From JACVRW01 sp035650215 (GTDB lineage Bacteria; Actinomycetota; Thermoleophilia; Solirubrobacterales; Thermoleophilaceae), in contig DASRIC010000002.1 in the NCBI GenBank assembly GCA_035650215.1, positions 166,273 through 230,272 on the forward strand: a stretch of 64,000 nt of DNA, written 5' to 3'. Shown piece by piece: positions 7,833 through 16,887 of the stretch. The notes below the pieces were generated by a model that saw only the letters and a list, made by a program, of their open reading frames with translations, searched no databases and was not told the origin of the DNA. The position numbers were made by a program, and so were the translations under genes. Each line of letters begins with the position of its first letter. The stretch's first letter is position 1.

Positions 7833-9151
7833 CCAACCCGCCGTTCAGCACCATCGAGGAGGCCATCGAGGACATCCGCGCGGGGCGGATGGTGGTGGTC
7901 TGCGACGCCGAGGATCGCGAGAACGAGGGCGACCTCACCCTCGCCGCCCAGTTCGCCACGCCCGAGGCGATCAACTTCATGGCCACGCATGCGCGCGGCC
8001 TGATCTGCCTGGCGCTCACACCCGAGCGCTGCGACGCGCTGGGTCTCGACCTGATGGCCGCGAAGAACGAGTCGAAGTTCGAGACCGCCTTCACGGTCGC
8101 GATCGAGGCGCGCGAGGGCGTGACCACCGGCATCTCGGCGCACGACCGCGCGCGCACGATCCAGGTGGCCATCGACCCGAGCACGCGACCCCACGACCTC
8201 GTCCAGCCCGGCCACGTTTTTCCGCTCAAGGCGAGGGCCGGCGGGGTGCTCGAACGCACCGGCCAGACGGAAGCAGCAGTCGACCTCGCGCGGCTTGCGG
8301 GCCTCAACCCGGCCGGCGTTATCTGCGAGGTGATGAACGAGGACGGAACGATGGCCCGCGTGCCCGACCTCGAGCGTTACTGCGTGACGCACGGGCTCAG
8401 GATCGTGACCGTGGCCGACCTGATCGCGTACCGGCGCCGCCACGACAAGCTCGTCGAGCGAGTGGCCGAGGCTCGCCTCCCCACGACATTCGGCGACTTC
8501 AACGTGGTCGGCTTCCGCTCGCTCGTGGACGGCAAGCACCACGTGGCGATGGTCAAGGGTGAGGTGGACGGGGAGGACGACGTGCTCGTGCGCGTGCACT
8601 CGGAGTGCCTCACGGGCGACGTCTTCCACTCGCTGCGCTGCGACTGCGGCCAGCAGCTCGAGGACGCGCTCGTTCGCATCGAGCAGGAGGGCCGGGGGGT
8701 GCTCCTCTACCTGGCGCAGGAGGGGCGCGGGATCGGTCTGCTCAACAAGCTCCGCGCCTACAAGCTGCAGGAGGAGGGCCGCGACACGGTCGACGCCAAC
8801 CTCGAGCTCGGGCTGCCGGCCGACCTGCGCGACTACGGCATCGGTGCCCAGATCCTGGTCGACCTTGGCCTCAGCTCGATCCGGCTGCTCACGAACAACC
8901 CGAAGAAGATCGTGGGCCTCGAGGGCTACGGCCTTGAGGTCACGGACCAGATCCCGATCGAGCACCGGCCGAACGCGCACAATGAGGGGTATCTGCGTGC
9001 GAAGCGCGAGAAGCTCGGCCACCTGCTGCACCACCAGGGCATGTCGCTCGACGAGCAGATGATCCATCGTGAACGCATCCAGGACCGCGAGCGCGAGGAG
9101 GCGGACATCTCGGATCCGTACGGTCAGGGACCGGCTCCGCGTGGCGAGTGA
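7829..9151 (+). CDS. ribBA: 3,4-dihydroxy-2-butanone-4-phosphate synthase / GTP cyclohydrolase II fusion
   Basis: A 440-residue fusion supplying both riboflavin precursors. The DHBP synthase domain (about 1-205) has the acidic loop DAEDRENEGDL (26-36) and the GVTTGISAHDRARTI segment. The GTP cyclohydrolase II domain (about 212-410) has the zinc-site cysteines in SECLTGDVFHSLRCDCGQQL and the catalytic loop QEGRGIGL. Both halves keep their signature residues, so the fusion appears bifunctional. A 30-residue charged tail follows. It overlaps ribE by GTGA, and its 3' end overlaps the chosen ribH start by 11 bases. Confidence 0.95.
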   Translation: MTNPPFSTIEEAIEDIRAGRMVVVCDAEDRENEGDLTLAAQFATPEAINFMATHARGLICLALTPERCDALGLDLMAAKNESKFETAFTVAIEAREGVTTGISAHDRARTIQVAIDPSTRPHDLVQPGHVFPLKARAGGVLERTGQTEAAVDLARLAGLNPAGVICEVMNEDGTMARVPDLERYCVTHGLRIVTVADLIAYRRRHDKLVERVAEARLPTTFGDFNVVGFRSLVDGKHHVAMVKGEVDGEDDVLVRVHSECLTGDVFHSLRCDCGQQLEDALVRIEQEGRGVLLYLAQEGRGIGLLNKLRAYKLQEEGRDTVDANLELGLPADLRDYGIGAQILVDLGLSSIRLLTNNPKKIVGLEGYGLEVTDQIPIEHRPNAHNEGYLRAKREKLGHLLHHQGMSLDEQMIHRERIQDREREEADISDPYGQGPAPRGE

Positions 9152-9569
9152 CTCGTACGCGATAGCCGTCGGCCGCTTCTACGAGGATCTGGCGCAGCGG
9201 CTCGTGGAGGGCGCCGAACGCGTGTTCACGGAAGCGAGAGCGTCCGTCGAGGTGCACGACGTGCCGGGCGCCTTCGAGCTGCCGCTGGCCGCGCGCTACT
9301 GCGCCGAGTCCGGCCGCTACGCCGGGGTGGCCTGCCTCGGGGCGGTGATTCGGGGCGAGACTGACCATTACGACTTCGTCTGCTCCGAGGCCGCCAGCGG
9401 CATCGCGCGCGTGGCGCTCGATACGGGCGTGCCGTGCGCGTTCGGCGTGCTCACCGTCGACACGATGGAGCAGGCGCTCGCCCGGGCGGGCGGCGGCAAG
9501 CGCCACCAGGGCGAGGACGCCGCGCAGGCGGTGCTGCGAATGGCCGAGCTGCGGCGCGAGCTGGCGTAG
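9141..9569 (+). CDS. ribH: 6,7-dimethyl-8-ribityllumazine synthase
   Basis: A protein of about 142 residues condensing the RibD-pathway pyrimidine with the RibB product. Signatures are the N-terminal SYAIAVGRFYEDL, DVPGAFELPLAAR (substrate loop), CLGAVIRGETDHYDFVC and PCAFGVLTVDTMEQAL. The frame opens at 9069, but the upstream residues are Arg/Ser-rich and shadow the ribBA tail; GTG 9141, inside the end of ribBA, begins the conserved core. Lumazine synthases form pentamers or icosahedral capsids. It is the last gene of the operon; no ribF is present in the window. Confidence 0.93.
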   Translation: MASDSYAIAVGRFYEDLAQRLVEGAERVFTEARASVEVHDVPGAFELPLAARYCAESGRYAGVACLGAVIRGETDHYDFVCSEAASGIARVALDTGVPCAFGVLTVDTMEQALARAGGGKRHQGEDAAQAVLRMAELRRELA

Positions 9570-9921
9570 ACGCGGCCAGGCGACTCGCGCGGCGCCGGGT
9601 CCGCCCGCTGCACCCTGGTTCCCGGGATCTATCGCGCGCGCCGTGGCTCTGGACGGCGCGGGCAACCGCTCGAAGCCGCGGATCGCGACGTTCACGATCG
9701 TGCCCGCCGGCTGACCTCCCCGAGAAGTTCGCCCGGCTCCCGCGTCCGGGCTCCGGAATTCTTCCCGCACCGCCCGGGATGTAATCCTCGAGTGCCTCGC
9801 TAGTGGTCACTCCCGCAATTCCGTTCCGTTCTGGCGGCGTCCGGACGCGCCCGGCCACGCCCAGTCGCGCGCCAGACCCGGAACCTAATGGCGTTCGCGA
9901 CCACTAGCCTGCGGGCCGCCC
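9570..9921. other. 352-base gap with a decayed secreted-protein end and a 10-base inverted repeat
   Basis: No intact gene is visible. On the plus strand, 9640-9714 encodes a short frame ending in GNRSKPRIATFTIVPAG and a TGA. This resembles the last strand of the Ig/Fn3-like repeats that end many actinobacterial secreted proteins, so it may be a gene remnant. GCTAGTGGTC (9799-9808) is the exact reverse complement of 9899-9908, but no target duplication flanks the pair. TAGCCT (9905-9910) could be the ltaE -10. Confidence 0.35.
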
Positions 9922-10920
9922 GTGGTCAACCTCTACTCGGACACGCAGACCCGCCCGACAGACGCGATGCGGCGGGCGATCGCGTCGGCCGAGGTGGCCG
10001 ACGAGCAGCGGCTCGCGGACCCGACCACGAACCGGCTTCAGCAGCGCGTGGCCGAGCTGCTCGGTCAGGAGGCCGCTCTGTTCCTGCCGAGCGGCACGAT
10101 GTGCAACCAGATCGCGTTCCGGGTGCACGCCCGTGGCGCCGGCGACGAGATGATCCTCGACCGCAGCGCGCACCCGATCATCGCCGAGGCGGGCGGGCCG
10201 GCCCAGAACGCGCAGCTGATGATCAACGCGCTCGACGGCGAGGGCGGGATCTTCACCGTGGAGCAGCTGGCCGCCGCCATCCGCCCGCCGAGCCGCTACC
10301 TGCCCCGCTCGCGACTCGTGTCCGTCGAGCAGACCACCAACATGGGCGGCGGCCGGGTCTGGACGCTCGAGCGCCTGCGCGCCGTTCTCGGGCGGGCGCG
10401 CGAGCACGGCCTGCGCGCGCACATGGACGGGGCGCGTCTCATGAACGCCGTCGTGGCGTCGGGCGTGCCGGCCGCCGAGTTCGCCGGCGGCTTCGACAGC
10501 GCGTGGCTCGACTTCACGAAGGGCCTCGGCGCGCCGGTTGGCGCGGTGCTCGCGGGCTCGGGAGACCTGATCGACGAGGCCTGGCGCTGGAAGCAGATGA
10601 TGGGCGGCTCGTTCCGGCAATCGGGCATCGTTGCCGCCGGCTGCCTGCACGCGCTCGACCACCACGTCGAGCGGCTGGCCGACGACCACGAGAACGCGCG
10701 CGTGCTTGCGGACGGGCTCGCCGAGCTGGGCTGCGAGGTGGTGCCGCCCGAGACGAACATCGTGATCTTCGCCGCTCCGGAGGGCTTCGCCGAGCGAATG
10801 GCCGAGCGCGGGATCGAGCTGAGCGCAACGTTCGACGGCCGCCTGCGCGCCGTCACGCACCTCGACGTCGACCGCTCCGGCATCGACGAGGCCCTCGCGG
10901 CCGCCCGTGAAGCGTTGTAG
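9922..10920 (+). CDS. ltaE: Low-specificity L-threonine aldolase
   Basis: A 332-residue fold-type I PLP enzyme that splits threonine or allo-threonine to glycine and acetaldehyde. The opening NLYSDTQTRPT is typical. The PLP-stacking region is LFLPSGTMCNQIA (53-65). HMDGARLMNA (about 167-176) carries the Asp that contacts the pyridine nitrogen, and DFTKGLGAPVGAV carries the Schiff-base Lys200. The GTG start is consistent with a TAGCCT box 11 bases upstream. It lies alone between ribH and rpmB and is followed by a strong hairpin. Confidence 0.9.
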   Translation: MVNLYSDTQTRPTDAMRRAIASAEVADEQRLADPTTNRLQQRVAELLGQEAALFLPSGTMCNQIAFRVHARGAGDEMILDRSAHPIIAEAGGPAQNAQLMINALDGEGGIFTVEQLAAAIRPPSRYLPRSRLVSVEQTTNMGGGRVWTLERLRAVLGRAREHGLRAHMDGARLMNAVVASGVPAAEFAGGFDSAWLDFTKGLGAPVGAVLAGSGDLIDEAWRWKQMMGGSFRQSGIVAAGCLHALDHHVERLADDHENARVLADGLAELGCEVVPPETNIVIFAAPEGFAERMAERGIELSATFDGRLRAVTHLDVDRSGIDEALAAAREAL

Positions 10921-10927
10921 GCGGGAA

Positions 10928-10948
10928 GCAGCCGGCTCGGCCGGCTGC
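10928..10948 (+). terminator. Perfect 9-bp hairpin after ltaE
   Basis: GCAGCCGGC (10928-10936) and GCCGGCTGC (10940-10948) form a perfect 9-base-pair stem with a 3-base loop, immediately after the ltaE stop. There is no U tract, as is common for terminators in very GC-rich actinobacteria. Confidence 0.55.
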
Positions 10949-10958
10949 GCTCCGTTGC

Positions 10959-10964
10959 TAAGGT
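10959..10964 (+). promoter_or_regulatory. Putative -10 box for rpmB
   Basis: TAAGGT ends 8 bases before GTG 10973, suggesting a leaderless or near-leaderless rpmB transcript just downstream of the ltaE hairpin. Confidence 0.35.
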
Positions 10965-10972
10965 GATCCGCC

Positions 10973-11164
10973 GTGCCGAAGGTCTGTTACGTGTGTGGAA
11001 AGGGCCCCTCGTTCGGGAACAGCCGCAGCCACTCGATGGTGGCCACCAGGCGGCGCTTCAACCCGAACCTCCAGAAGGTCCGCATCTCCGTGGGCGGAGC
11101 GCCCTCTCGCGAGTACGTCTGCACGCGCTGCCTGAAGGCCGGCAAGGTCCTCAAGCACGTCTGA
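10973..11164 (+). CDS. rpmB: 50S ribosomal protein L28
   Basis: A 63-residue protein beginning MPKVCYVCGKGP and containing the family motif SHSMVATRRRFNPNLQ. Two CxxC pairs (Cys5/Cys8 and the pair in VCTRC near residue 50) make this the zinc-binding form. L28 sits near the base of the large subunit and is needed for late assembly. The GTG start fits both length and promoter. The neighbouring order rpmB followed by a DAK-type gene and recG is conserved in many Gram-positive bacteria. Confidence 0.96.
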   Translation: MPKVCYVCGKGPSFGNSRSHSMVATRRRFNPNLQKVRISVGGAPSREYVCTRCLKAGKVLKHV

Positions 11165-11202
11165 CGAACGAGGCGAGCCGGGCGAAGGTGTAAAACCTGC
11201 CC

Positions 11203-12846
11203 GTGCCCGACGAGAGCCTCATCCGCTTCCGGCGCGTCGTGGCCGCGGCGCTCGGCGAGCTCGAGAGCCGCCGCCAGGAGGTGAACGACCTGAACGTGTT
11301 CCCGGTCGCCGACGGCGACACGGGGGACAACATGGCGCTCACCATGAAGGCGGTCCTCGACGAGCTCGACACCATGGGCGGGGACCCGATCGACGTTATC
11401 GGCCGCGACGCCATCGTGAGCGCCGTGGCCCGCGCGGCGCTGCTCGGCGCGCGCGGCAACAGCGGCGTGATCCTGTCCCAGATCGTGCGCGGGGCGGCGG
11501 AGGAGCTCGCCTCGCGGCCCGGCGAGCTGGTCGACCCGATCCTGGTCTCGGCCGCGCTCGCGCGGGCGGCGGACGCCGCCTACGCGTCGGTGCGCGACCC
11601 CGCCGAGGGCACGATGCTCTCGGCCGTGCGCGCGATGGCGCGCCGGGTGGCGCACGACCTCGCCCACATGGACACCCGGCGGCTCGGGCCCGACGTCACG
11701 GCCGCGGAGCAGGACGCCCTGCTCGCGGAGGTGCTCGAGAACGCGCTCGAGGCCGCCAAGGAGGCGGTCGAGCGCGGCCCGGAGCAGCTCGCGATCCTGC
11801 GCGAGTCCGGCGTGGTCGACGCCGGCGCCTACGGCCTCACGGTGATCGTCGCCGGCTGCCTGGCCGCCCTGCGCGACCAGGCCGCGCCGGAGCTCGAGCA
11901 CCAGTACGCGCCCGCCGCGCTCCACCTCCCCGAGCACGAGTCCTCGAGCTTCCGCTTCTGTACGAACTTCGCGGTCACCGGCGAGGCCCTCGACGGCGGC
12001 CGCTACACCCCGCTGCTCGAGGACATCGGCGACTCCGTGCTCGTGGTCGGGGACGACCGCACGCTGCGCGTGCACGTGCACACCGACGACCCGGAGCGAG
12101 CGGTGGCGCTCTTCGACTCGGCCGGCGAGGTCTCCCGCTTCGACGTGGCCGACATGCACGAGCAGGTGGCCGAGCGGAGCGCGCGGCTCGCCGGCGAGGG
12201 CACCGCGGCCGCCCAGAGCACCTGCTCGGTGGTCGCGGTCGCGAGCGGCGAGGGCGTCAAGCGGCTCTACGAGGAGCTTGGCGTGCTGGTGGTCGACGGC
12301 GGCGCCACGATGAACCCCTCCACGTACGAGCTCCTGGCGGGCATCCACGCCGCGCCGGGGGCGGAGGTGGTCGTGCTGCCCAACAGCCCGAACGTGATCC
12401 TCGCCGCCGAGCGGGCGTCCGAGCTCTCGGACAAGCCGGCGCGGGTCGTGCCCACGACCGCCCCCCAGGAGGGCCTGGCGGCGCTGCTCGCCTTCGACCC
12501 GGACGCGGACTGCGCGCGCAACGCGCACGCCGTCGGCCGCGCCGCCGACGCCCTGCGCGTGGGCGGGGTCGCCCCGGCTGCGCGCGACGACGCGCTGGGC
12601 CGCTTCAGCGCCGGCGAGGCGCTCGGGTACGCGGGCGGCGAGCTGGTGGCCTGGGGCGATCCGGCCGCCACGCTCGCGACGACGCTCGGGCGGATCGCCC
12701 ACGGCGCTGAGCTGCTCACCTGCATCGCGGGCGACGGCCCGCCGCTCGGTCGCGACGACGTCGAGGCGCGCGTGCCCGACGGGGTCGAGGTGGAGTACCA
12801 CGAGGGCGGCCAGCCCGCCTGGTGGTGGCTCCTGTGCGCGGAGTGA
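11203..12846 (+). CDS. DAK2-domain (YloV/FakA-like) fatty acid kinase family protein
   Basis: A 547-residue protein. The N-terminal DhaL-like nucleotide domain (about 5-200) has NVFPVADGDTGDNMALTM, with the Asp residues that hold Mg-ATP, and later RGNSGVILSQI. The C-terminal half resembles the YloV/FakA middle and terminal domains (DDRTLRVHVHTDDPERA; NVILAAERAS). FakA phosphorylates fatty acids bound to a DegV-type FakB partner; no FakB is visible here. The location directly upstream of recG matches yloV in Bacillus. Start is GTG 11203; the stop overlaps the recG start. Function by homology is likely, substrate inferred. Confidence 0.85.
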   Translation: MPDESLIRFRRVVAAALGELESRRQEVNDLNVFPVADGDTGDNMALTMKAVLDELDTMGGDPIDVIGRDAIVSAVARAALLGARGNSGVILSQIVRGAAEELASRPGELVDPILVSAALARAADAAYASVRDPAEGTMLSAVRAMARRVAHDLAHMDTRRLGPDVTAAEQDALLAEVLENALEAAKEAVERGPEQLAILRESGVVDAGAYGLTVIVAGCLAALRDQAAPELEHQYAPAALHLPEHESSSFRFCTNFAVTGEALDGGRYTPLLEDIGDSVLVVGDDRTLRVHVHTDDPERAVALFDSAGEVSRFDVADMHEQVAERSARLAGEGTAAAQSTCSVVAVASGEGVKRLYEELGVLVVDGGATMNPSTYELLAGIHAAPGAEVVVLPNSPNVILAAERASELSDKPARVVPTTAPQEGLAALLAFDPDADCARNAHAVGRAADALRVGGVAPAARDDALGRFSAGEALGYAGGELVAWGDPAATLATTLGRIAHGAELLTCIAGDGPPLGRDDVEARVPDGVEVEYHEGGQPAWWWLLCAE

Positions 12847-14984
12847 GCCGGGCACCCACTCGCTTCGCCTCCACCCACGAGCTGAGCGCCCACGAGCTGA
12901 CCGCCCCCGAGCTGCGCTCGATCCCGCGCCCCAGCCGGCTGGCCGAGCCCGTTCGCCTGCGCGGCGCCCCCGGAAAGGCCCTCGCGGCACTCGGGATCGA
13001 CACGAGCGCGGACCTGATCGAGCACCTGCCGCACTCGCACCGCGACCGCCGCGACGTGCGCCTCGTGGCCGACCTGATGGTGGGGGAGGAGGCCACGGTG
13101 GCCGTGGCGGTGCGCGGCGTGCGCGTCAAGCCGATGCGCGACCGGCGCCGCAAGCGGGTCGAGGCCCGGGTGTTCGACGAGAGCGGGCCGCTCCTGGCCG
13201 TCTGGTTCAACCAGCCCTGGCTCGCCCGGCAGCTCGGCGAGGGCGCCACCGTGCTGCTTCACGGCAAGCTGCGCCGCGCGGGAGAGTTCTGGGTGGCCGA
13301 GCACGAGCTGTTCGGAGGGGCGAACGGCGGCGGCAGCGCACCCGTGCACACCGTGGGACTAGTGCCGGTCCATCCCGCCAGCGAGGGCATCAGCGCCGCG
13401 CGGGTGCGCCAGCTCGTGTGGGACGCCTACCACCTCATCTTCGACGTGGTGGAGCCGCTGCCCGGCAGGCTTCGCGCCGGCGAGGGACTGACCGACCGCG
13501 CCGCCGCGCTCTGCGCCGCCCACTTCCCGGACCGCGAGGAGGACGAGCGCGGCGCGCGCCACCGGCTCGCCTTCGAGGAGCTGTTCCTGCTCCAGCTCGC
13601 CGTGGCGGGCCGGCGCCGCTCGCGCCGCGAGGGGCGCCGCGCCCGGCCGCTCGCGGCACGCGGCACGCTCGTCGGGCCCTGGAGCGAGGCGCTGCCGTTC
13701 GAGCTCACCGCCGACCAGCGCGCCGCCCTGGCGGCCATCGACGCGGACCTCGCCGGCGAGCGCCCGATGCAGCGGCTGTTGATGGGGGAGGTCGGCGCCG
13801 GCAAGACGGTGGTGGCGCTCGGGGCGATGCTGCGCGCGCTCGAGAACGACGCCCAGGCCGCGCTGATGGCGCCCACCGAGACGCTCGCGGAGCAGCACCA
13901 CCGGACGCTCGACACGCTGCTCGGCGGCGCCCGGCCGGTCGAGCTGCTCACCGGCTCGACGCCGACCGCGCGCCGGCGCGATCTGCTCGGCCGGCTCGCC
14001 GACGGGCAGCTCGGCCTCGTGGTCGGCACGCACGCGCTGATCGAGCCCGATGTCGAGTTCCAGTCGCTCGCGGTGGTGGTCGTCGACGAGCAGCACCGCT
14101 TCGGTGTGCGCCAGCGCGCAGCGCTCGACGCCAAGGCCGGCGGCGAGCTCTCGCCCCACACGCTCCACATGACGGCCACGCCGATTCCGCGCACGCTCTC
14201 GCTCACGGCTTACGGCGACCTCGACGCCACCGTTCTGCGCGAGCTGCCGAGTGGACGGCAGCCGGTCGAGACCCACGTGGTCGACGGAGCACGTGCCCGG
14301 GCGCGCGCCTACGAGCGCATCCGCGAGGAGATCGCGGCGGGCAGGCAGTGCTTCGTGGTCTGCCCGCTCGTCGAGGAGTCCGAGGCGCTGCAGGCCACGG
14401 CGGCGACCGCCGAGTACGAGCGCCTGCGCACGACCGAGTTCCGCGACCAGCGCGTGGAGCTGATCCACGGCCAGATGCCCTCGAAGCGCAAGGCCGCCTC
14501 GATGGAGGCGTTCGCCGCCGGCGAGGCCGACGTGCTCGTGGCCACCAGCGTGATCGAGGTGGGCATCGACGTGCCCAACGCCACGGTGATGCTGATCGAG
14601 GCCGCGGAGCGCTACGGCCTCTCGCAGCTCCACCAGCTGCGGGGCCGCGTGGGGCGGGGCGAGCACCGTTCGCTCTGCATCCTGTTCGGCGACCCGAAGC
14701 TGCCGAGGCTCGAGGCGATCGCCCGCGAGCGCGACGGCTTCCGCCTGGCCGAGATCGACCTCGAGCTGCGCGGGGCGGGCGACGTGCTCGGCACGCGCCA
14801 GCACGGGCTCCCCGAGTTCCGCGTGGCCCGCCTTCCCGAGGACACCGAGCTGCTCGTGCGGGCCCGCGACCGCGCCGACGCCCTGCTGTTCGACGACCCC
14901 GCCCTTGAGCAGCCCGAGCACGGCCTGTTGCGCGCGGCGGTGGCCGCCCGCTTCGGGCCCGAGCTCGACCCGATCCCGGCGTGA
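12843..14984 (+). CDS. recG: ATP-dependent DNA helicase RecG
   Basis: A superfamily 2 helicase of about 713 residues that remodels stalled replication forks. The wedge OB-fold is at about 75-170 (LPHSHRDRRDVR and following). Motif Q/I includes LTADQRAALAAI and the P-loop GEVGAGKT; motif II is DEQHRFG (DExH variant). The TRG region is near the C-terminus (GVRQRAALD, ATSVIEVGIDVPNA, QLHQLRGRVGRGEHRS). The frame opens at 12822, but GTG 12843 forms a 4-base overlap with the preceding stop and is preferred. It is slightly longer at the N-terminus than Escherichia coli RecG. The rsmD start overlaps its end. Confidence 0.93.
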   Translation: MSRAPTRFASTHELSAHELTAPELRSIPRPSRLAEPVRLRGAPGKALAALGIDTSADLIEHLPHSHRDRRDVRLVADLMVGEEATVAVAVRGVRVKPMRDRRRKRVEARVFDESGPLLAVWFNQPWLARQLGEGATVLLHGKLRRAGEFWVAEHELFGGANGGGSAPVHTVGLVPVHPASEGISAARVRQLVWDAYHLIFDVVEPLPGRLRAGEGLTDRAAALCAAHFPDREEDERGARHRLAFEELFLLQLAVAGRRRSRREGRRARPLAARGTLVGPWSEALPFELTADQRAALAAIDADLAGERPMQRLLMGEVGAGKTVVALGAMLRALENDAQAALMAPTETLAEQHHRTLDTLLGGARPVELLTGSTPTARRRDLLGRLADGQLGLVVGTHALIEPDVEFQSLAVVVVDEQHRFGVRQRAALDAKAGGELSPHTLHMTATPIPRTLSLTAYGDLDATVLRELPSGRQPVETHVVDGARARARAYERIREEIAAGRQCFVVCPLVEESEALQATAATAEYERLRTTEFRDQRVELIHGQMPSKRKAASMEAFAAGEADVLVATSVIEVGIDVPNATVMLIEAAERYGLSQLHQLRGRVGRGEHRSLCILFGDPKLPRLEAIARERDGFRLAEIDLELRGAGDVLGTRQHGLPEFRVARLPEDTELLVRARDRADALLFDDPALEQPEHGLLRAAVAARFGPELDPIPA

Positions 14985-15502
14985 GGGTCGTGGCCGGGGA
15001 GTTCAAGGGCCGGCGCCTGCAGGCCCCCGCGGGCGCGCGCACGCGCCCGACCGCAGACCGGGTGCGCGAGGCGGTCTTCTCGATGCTCGCCGACGTGCAG
15101 GGCGCCCGCGTTCTCGACCTCTATGCGGGCTCGGGGGCGCTCGGCATCGAGGCGCTCTCGCGCGGCGCCCGGCTCGTGGTGTTCGTTGAACGCGACCGGC
15201 GCGCTCTCGCGGCGATCCGGCGCAACCTCGACGCGGTGGGCGCGGAGGCGACGGTCCTCGCCCGCGACGCGCTGTCGGTGCTCGGGGAGGCTCGCGGTCC
15301 GTACGACCTCATTTTCTGCGACCCGCCCTATGATTCTGCGGCCCGCCTGGCCGCGCCGCTCTCCGAGCTGCTGCCGGCGGTGCTCTCCGACGACGCCCGC
15401 ATCGTGACCGAATCCGCCAAACGCACCCCGCTCGAGCTGTCGCTACCGCTCCTCACCGAGCGGACCTACGGCGACACTCGAATCGCGATCCATGGCCGCT
15501 GA
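14981..15502 (+). CDS. rsmD: 16S rRNA (guanine966-N2)-methyltransferase
   Basis: A 173-residue class I SAM methyltransferase. The N-terminal RVVAGEFKGRRL is typical of RsmD. The SAM site is DLYAGSGALGIEAL (about 46-59), and the catalytic motif IV is CDPPYD (about 112-117). It modifies G966 of 16S rRNA during small-subunit maturation. It starts with GTG overlapping the recG stop and overlaps coaD by 11 bases; the rsmD-coaD pair is a widespread operon. Confidence 0.93.
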   Translation: MRVVAGEFKGRRLQAPAGARTRPTADRVREAVFSMLADVQGARVLDLYAGSGALGIEALSRGARLVVFVERDRRALAAIRRNLDAVGAEATVLARDALSVLGEARGPYDLIFCDPPYDSAARLAAPLSELLPAVLSDDARIVTESAKRTPLELSLPLLTERTYGDTRIAIHGR

Positions 15503-15995
15503 GCGCAACCAGGGGACGGCCGTCTGCCCCGGGTCCTACGACCCGATCACCTTCGGGCACCTCGACATCATCGGCCGCGCGGCGCACGTGTTCGATCGCG
15601 TGGTCGTCGGGGTGGTGAACCAGCCTGTGCGCAAGAAGAAGACGCTGTTCGAGGCGGAGGAGCGGGTCAGCTTCATCAAGGGCGAGGTCGCGGAATACGG
15701 CAATGTGCAGGTAAAACCCTTTGATACGCTGCTCGTCGACTTCGCCCGTGAGCACGGGGCAAAGGCGATCGTCAAGGGTCTTCGAGCGATCTCGGACTTC
15801 GAGTACGAGTTCGAGATGAACCAGCTGAACCGTAAGCTCGCCCCGGACATTGAGAGCATCTACTTGATGAGCGCGCCCCAGTACAGCTTCCTGAGCTCCA
15901 GCGGAGTGAAGGAGCTGGCGATGTTCGGCGGCGATGTGGGCGGACTTGTGCCCGACCAGGTGGCATCCCGTTTGCAGGAAGAACTGAAGCGGTAG
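15492..15995 (+). CDS. coaD: Phosphopantetheine adenylyltransferase
   Basis: A 167-residue nucleotidyltransferase making dephospho-CoA from 4'-phosphopantetheine and ATP. PGSYDPITFGHLDII (13-27) contains the TxGH nucleotide motif. KGLRAISDFEYEFEMNQLNRKL is the allosteric/substrate region. YSFLSSSGVKELA is the variant of the ISSTxxR motif typical of CoaD. ATG start, inside the end of rsmD. All signature residues are present and the length is normal. Confidence 0.95.
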   Translation: MAAERNQGTAVCPGSYDPITFGHLDIIGRAAHVFDRVVVGVVNQPVRKKKTLFEAEERVSFIKGEVAEYGNVQVKPFDTLLVDFAREHGAKAIVKGLRAISDFEYEFEMNQLNRKLAPDIESIYLMSAPQYSFLSSSGVKELAMFGGDVGGLVPDQVASRLQEELKR

Positions 15996-16013
15996 AGAAC
16001 TGAGGAACCGCGC

Positions 16014-16481
16014 ATGGACGTCCTAGTCCTGATTGACAAGCTCGACGACACGATTCACAACGCAAAGCCCGTTCCCCTGACGGATCAGGTGCGCGTGGAC
16101 AAAGAGGAGGTCTACGACATCCTCGATCAGATGCGCGCCACGATCCCCGAGGAGATCAAGCAGGCGCGCTGGATCGTGAAGGAGCGCCAGGAGATGCTCG
16201 CCGAGGCCAAGCGCGAGGCGGAGCGGATCATCAAGGAGGCGCGCGAGGAGCAGATCCGCCTGATCTCCGAGGAGGAGGTCGTGAAGCAGGCGGAGCGCCA
16301 GGCCGACGAGATCGTGGAGGACGCCCGCGCCCGCGAGCGCGAGATCCGCCTCGGCGCGGAGGACTACGCCGACGACATCCTCAACACCCTCGAGGTCAAC
16401 CTCACGAAGTTCATCGCGGCCGTGCAGCGCGGCAGGGACCGGCTCCAGGGCCGCGAGCACGAAGAGGCCGAAGTCGGCTGA
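16014..16481 (+). CDS. SepIVA/DivIVA-like coiled-coil protein
   Basis: A 155-residue, highly charged protein. A short N-terminal segment (MDVLVLIDKLDDTIHNAKPVP) resembles the start of the mycobacterial Rv2927c (SepIVA) family. It is followed by VDKEEVYDILDQMRATIPEEI and a long Glu/Arg/Lys helix (about 50-130) with heptad spacing, predicted to be a coiled coil. In mycobacteria SepIVA takes part in septation and lies in the same region between coaD and rnc, so orthology is plausible. No enzymatic motif is present. The start is ATG 19 bases after coaD. Confidence 0.7.
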   Translation: MDVLVLIDKLDDTIHNAKPVPLTDQVRVDKEEVYDILDQMRATIPEEIKQARWIVKERQEMLAEAKREAERIIKEAREEQIRLISEEEVVKQAERQADEIVEDARAREREIRLGAEDYADDILNTLEVNLTKFIAAVQRGRDRLQGREHEEAEVG

Positions 16482-16500
16482 CGCGCCGGGGCGCGGCGCG

Positions 16501-16887
16501 ATGAGCTCCACCGGACGCTGCCTCTGCGGAGCCGTCCGCTTCGAGGTCGACGGCCCGCTGCGCGACGTGGTCCTCTGCCACTGCGTCGAGTGCCTGCGCT
16601 GGCACGGCGGGCCCTGCCCGGCCACGGCTGCGGAGCGAGACCAGCTCAGGCTCGTCGAGGAGCGCGGGCTGCGCTGGATCGAGAGTCCCGAGAGCGACGC
16701 CCACGCGCGGCGCGGCTTCTGCGGCGAATGCGGCTCGAGCCTGTTCTGGGCCGCCCCCGACCGGACGACGATCAGCATCTCAGCCGGCACGCTCGATCCC
16801 CCCACGGGGCTGCGCACGGTGCGCCAGATCTACACCGCGCAGGCGCCGGACTGGGACGAGGTCGATCCCTCCCTGCCCTCCGGGTAG
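16501..16887 (+). CDS. GFA/CENP-V-family zinc protein
   Basis: A 128-residue protein of the glutathione-dependent formaldehyde-activating (GFA) fold. Zinc ligands lie in GRCLCGAVRFEV (CxCG near residue 7), LCHCVECLRWHG (CHCxxC near 27) and FCGECGSSLFW (CxxCGS near 76). The family includes enzymes acting on S-hydroxymethyl-glutathione but many members have no known substrate. It starts with ATG 19 bases after the SepIVA-like gene, so it may be cotranscribed. Confidence 0.82.
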   Translation: MSSTGRCLCGAVRFEVDGPLRDVVLCHCVECLRWHGGPCPATAAERDQLRLVEERGLRWIESPESDAHARRGFCGECGSSLFWAAPDRTTISISAGTLDPPTGLRTVRQIYTAQAPDWDEVDPSLPSG

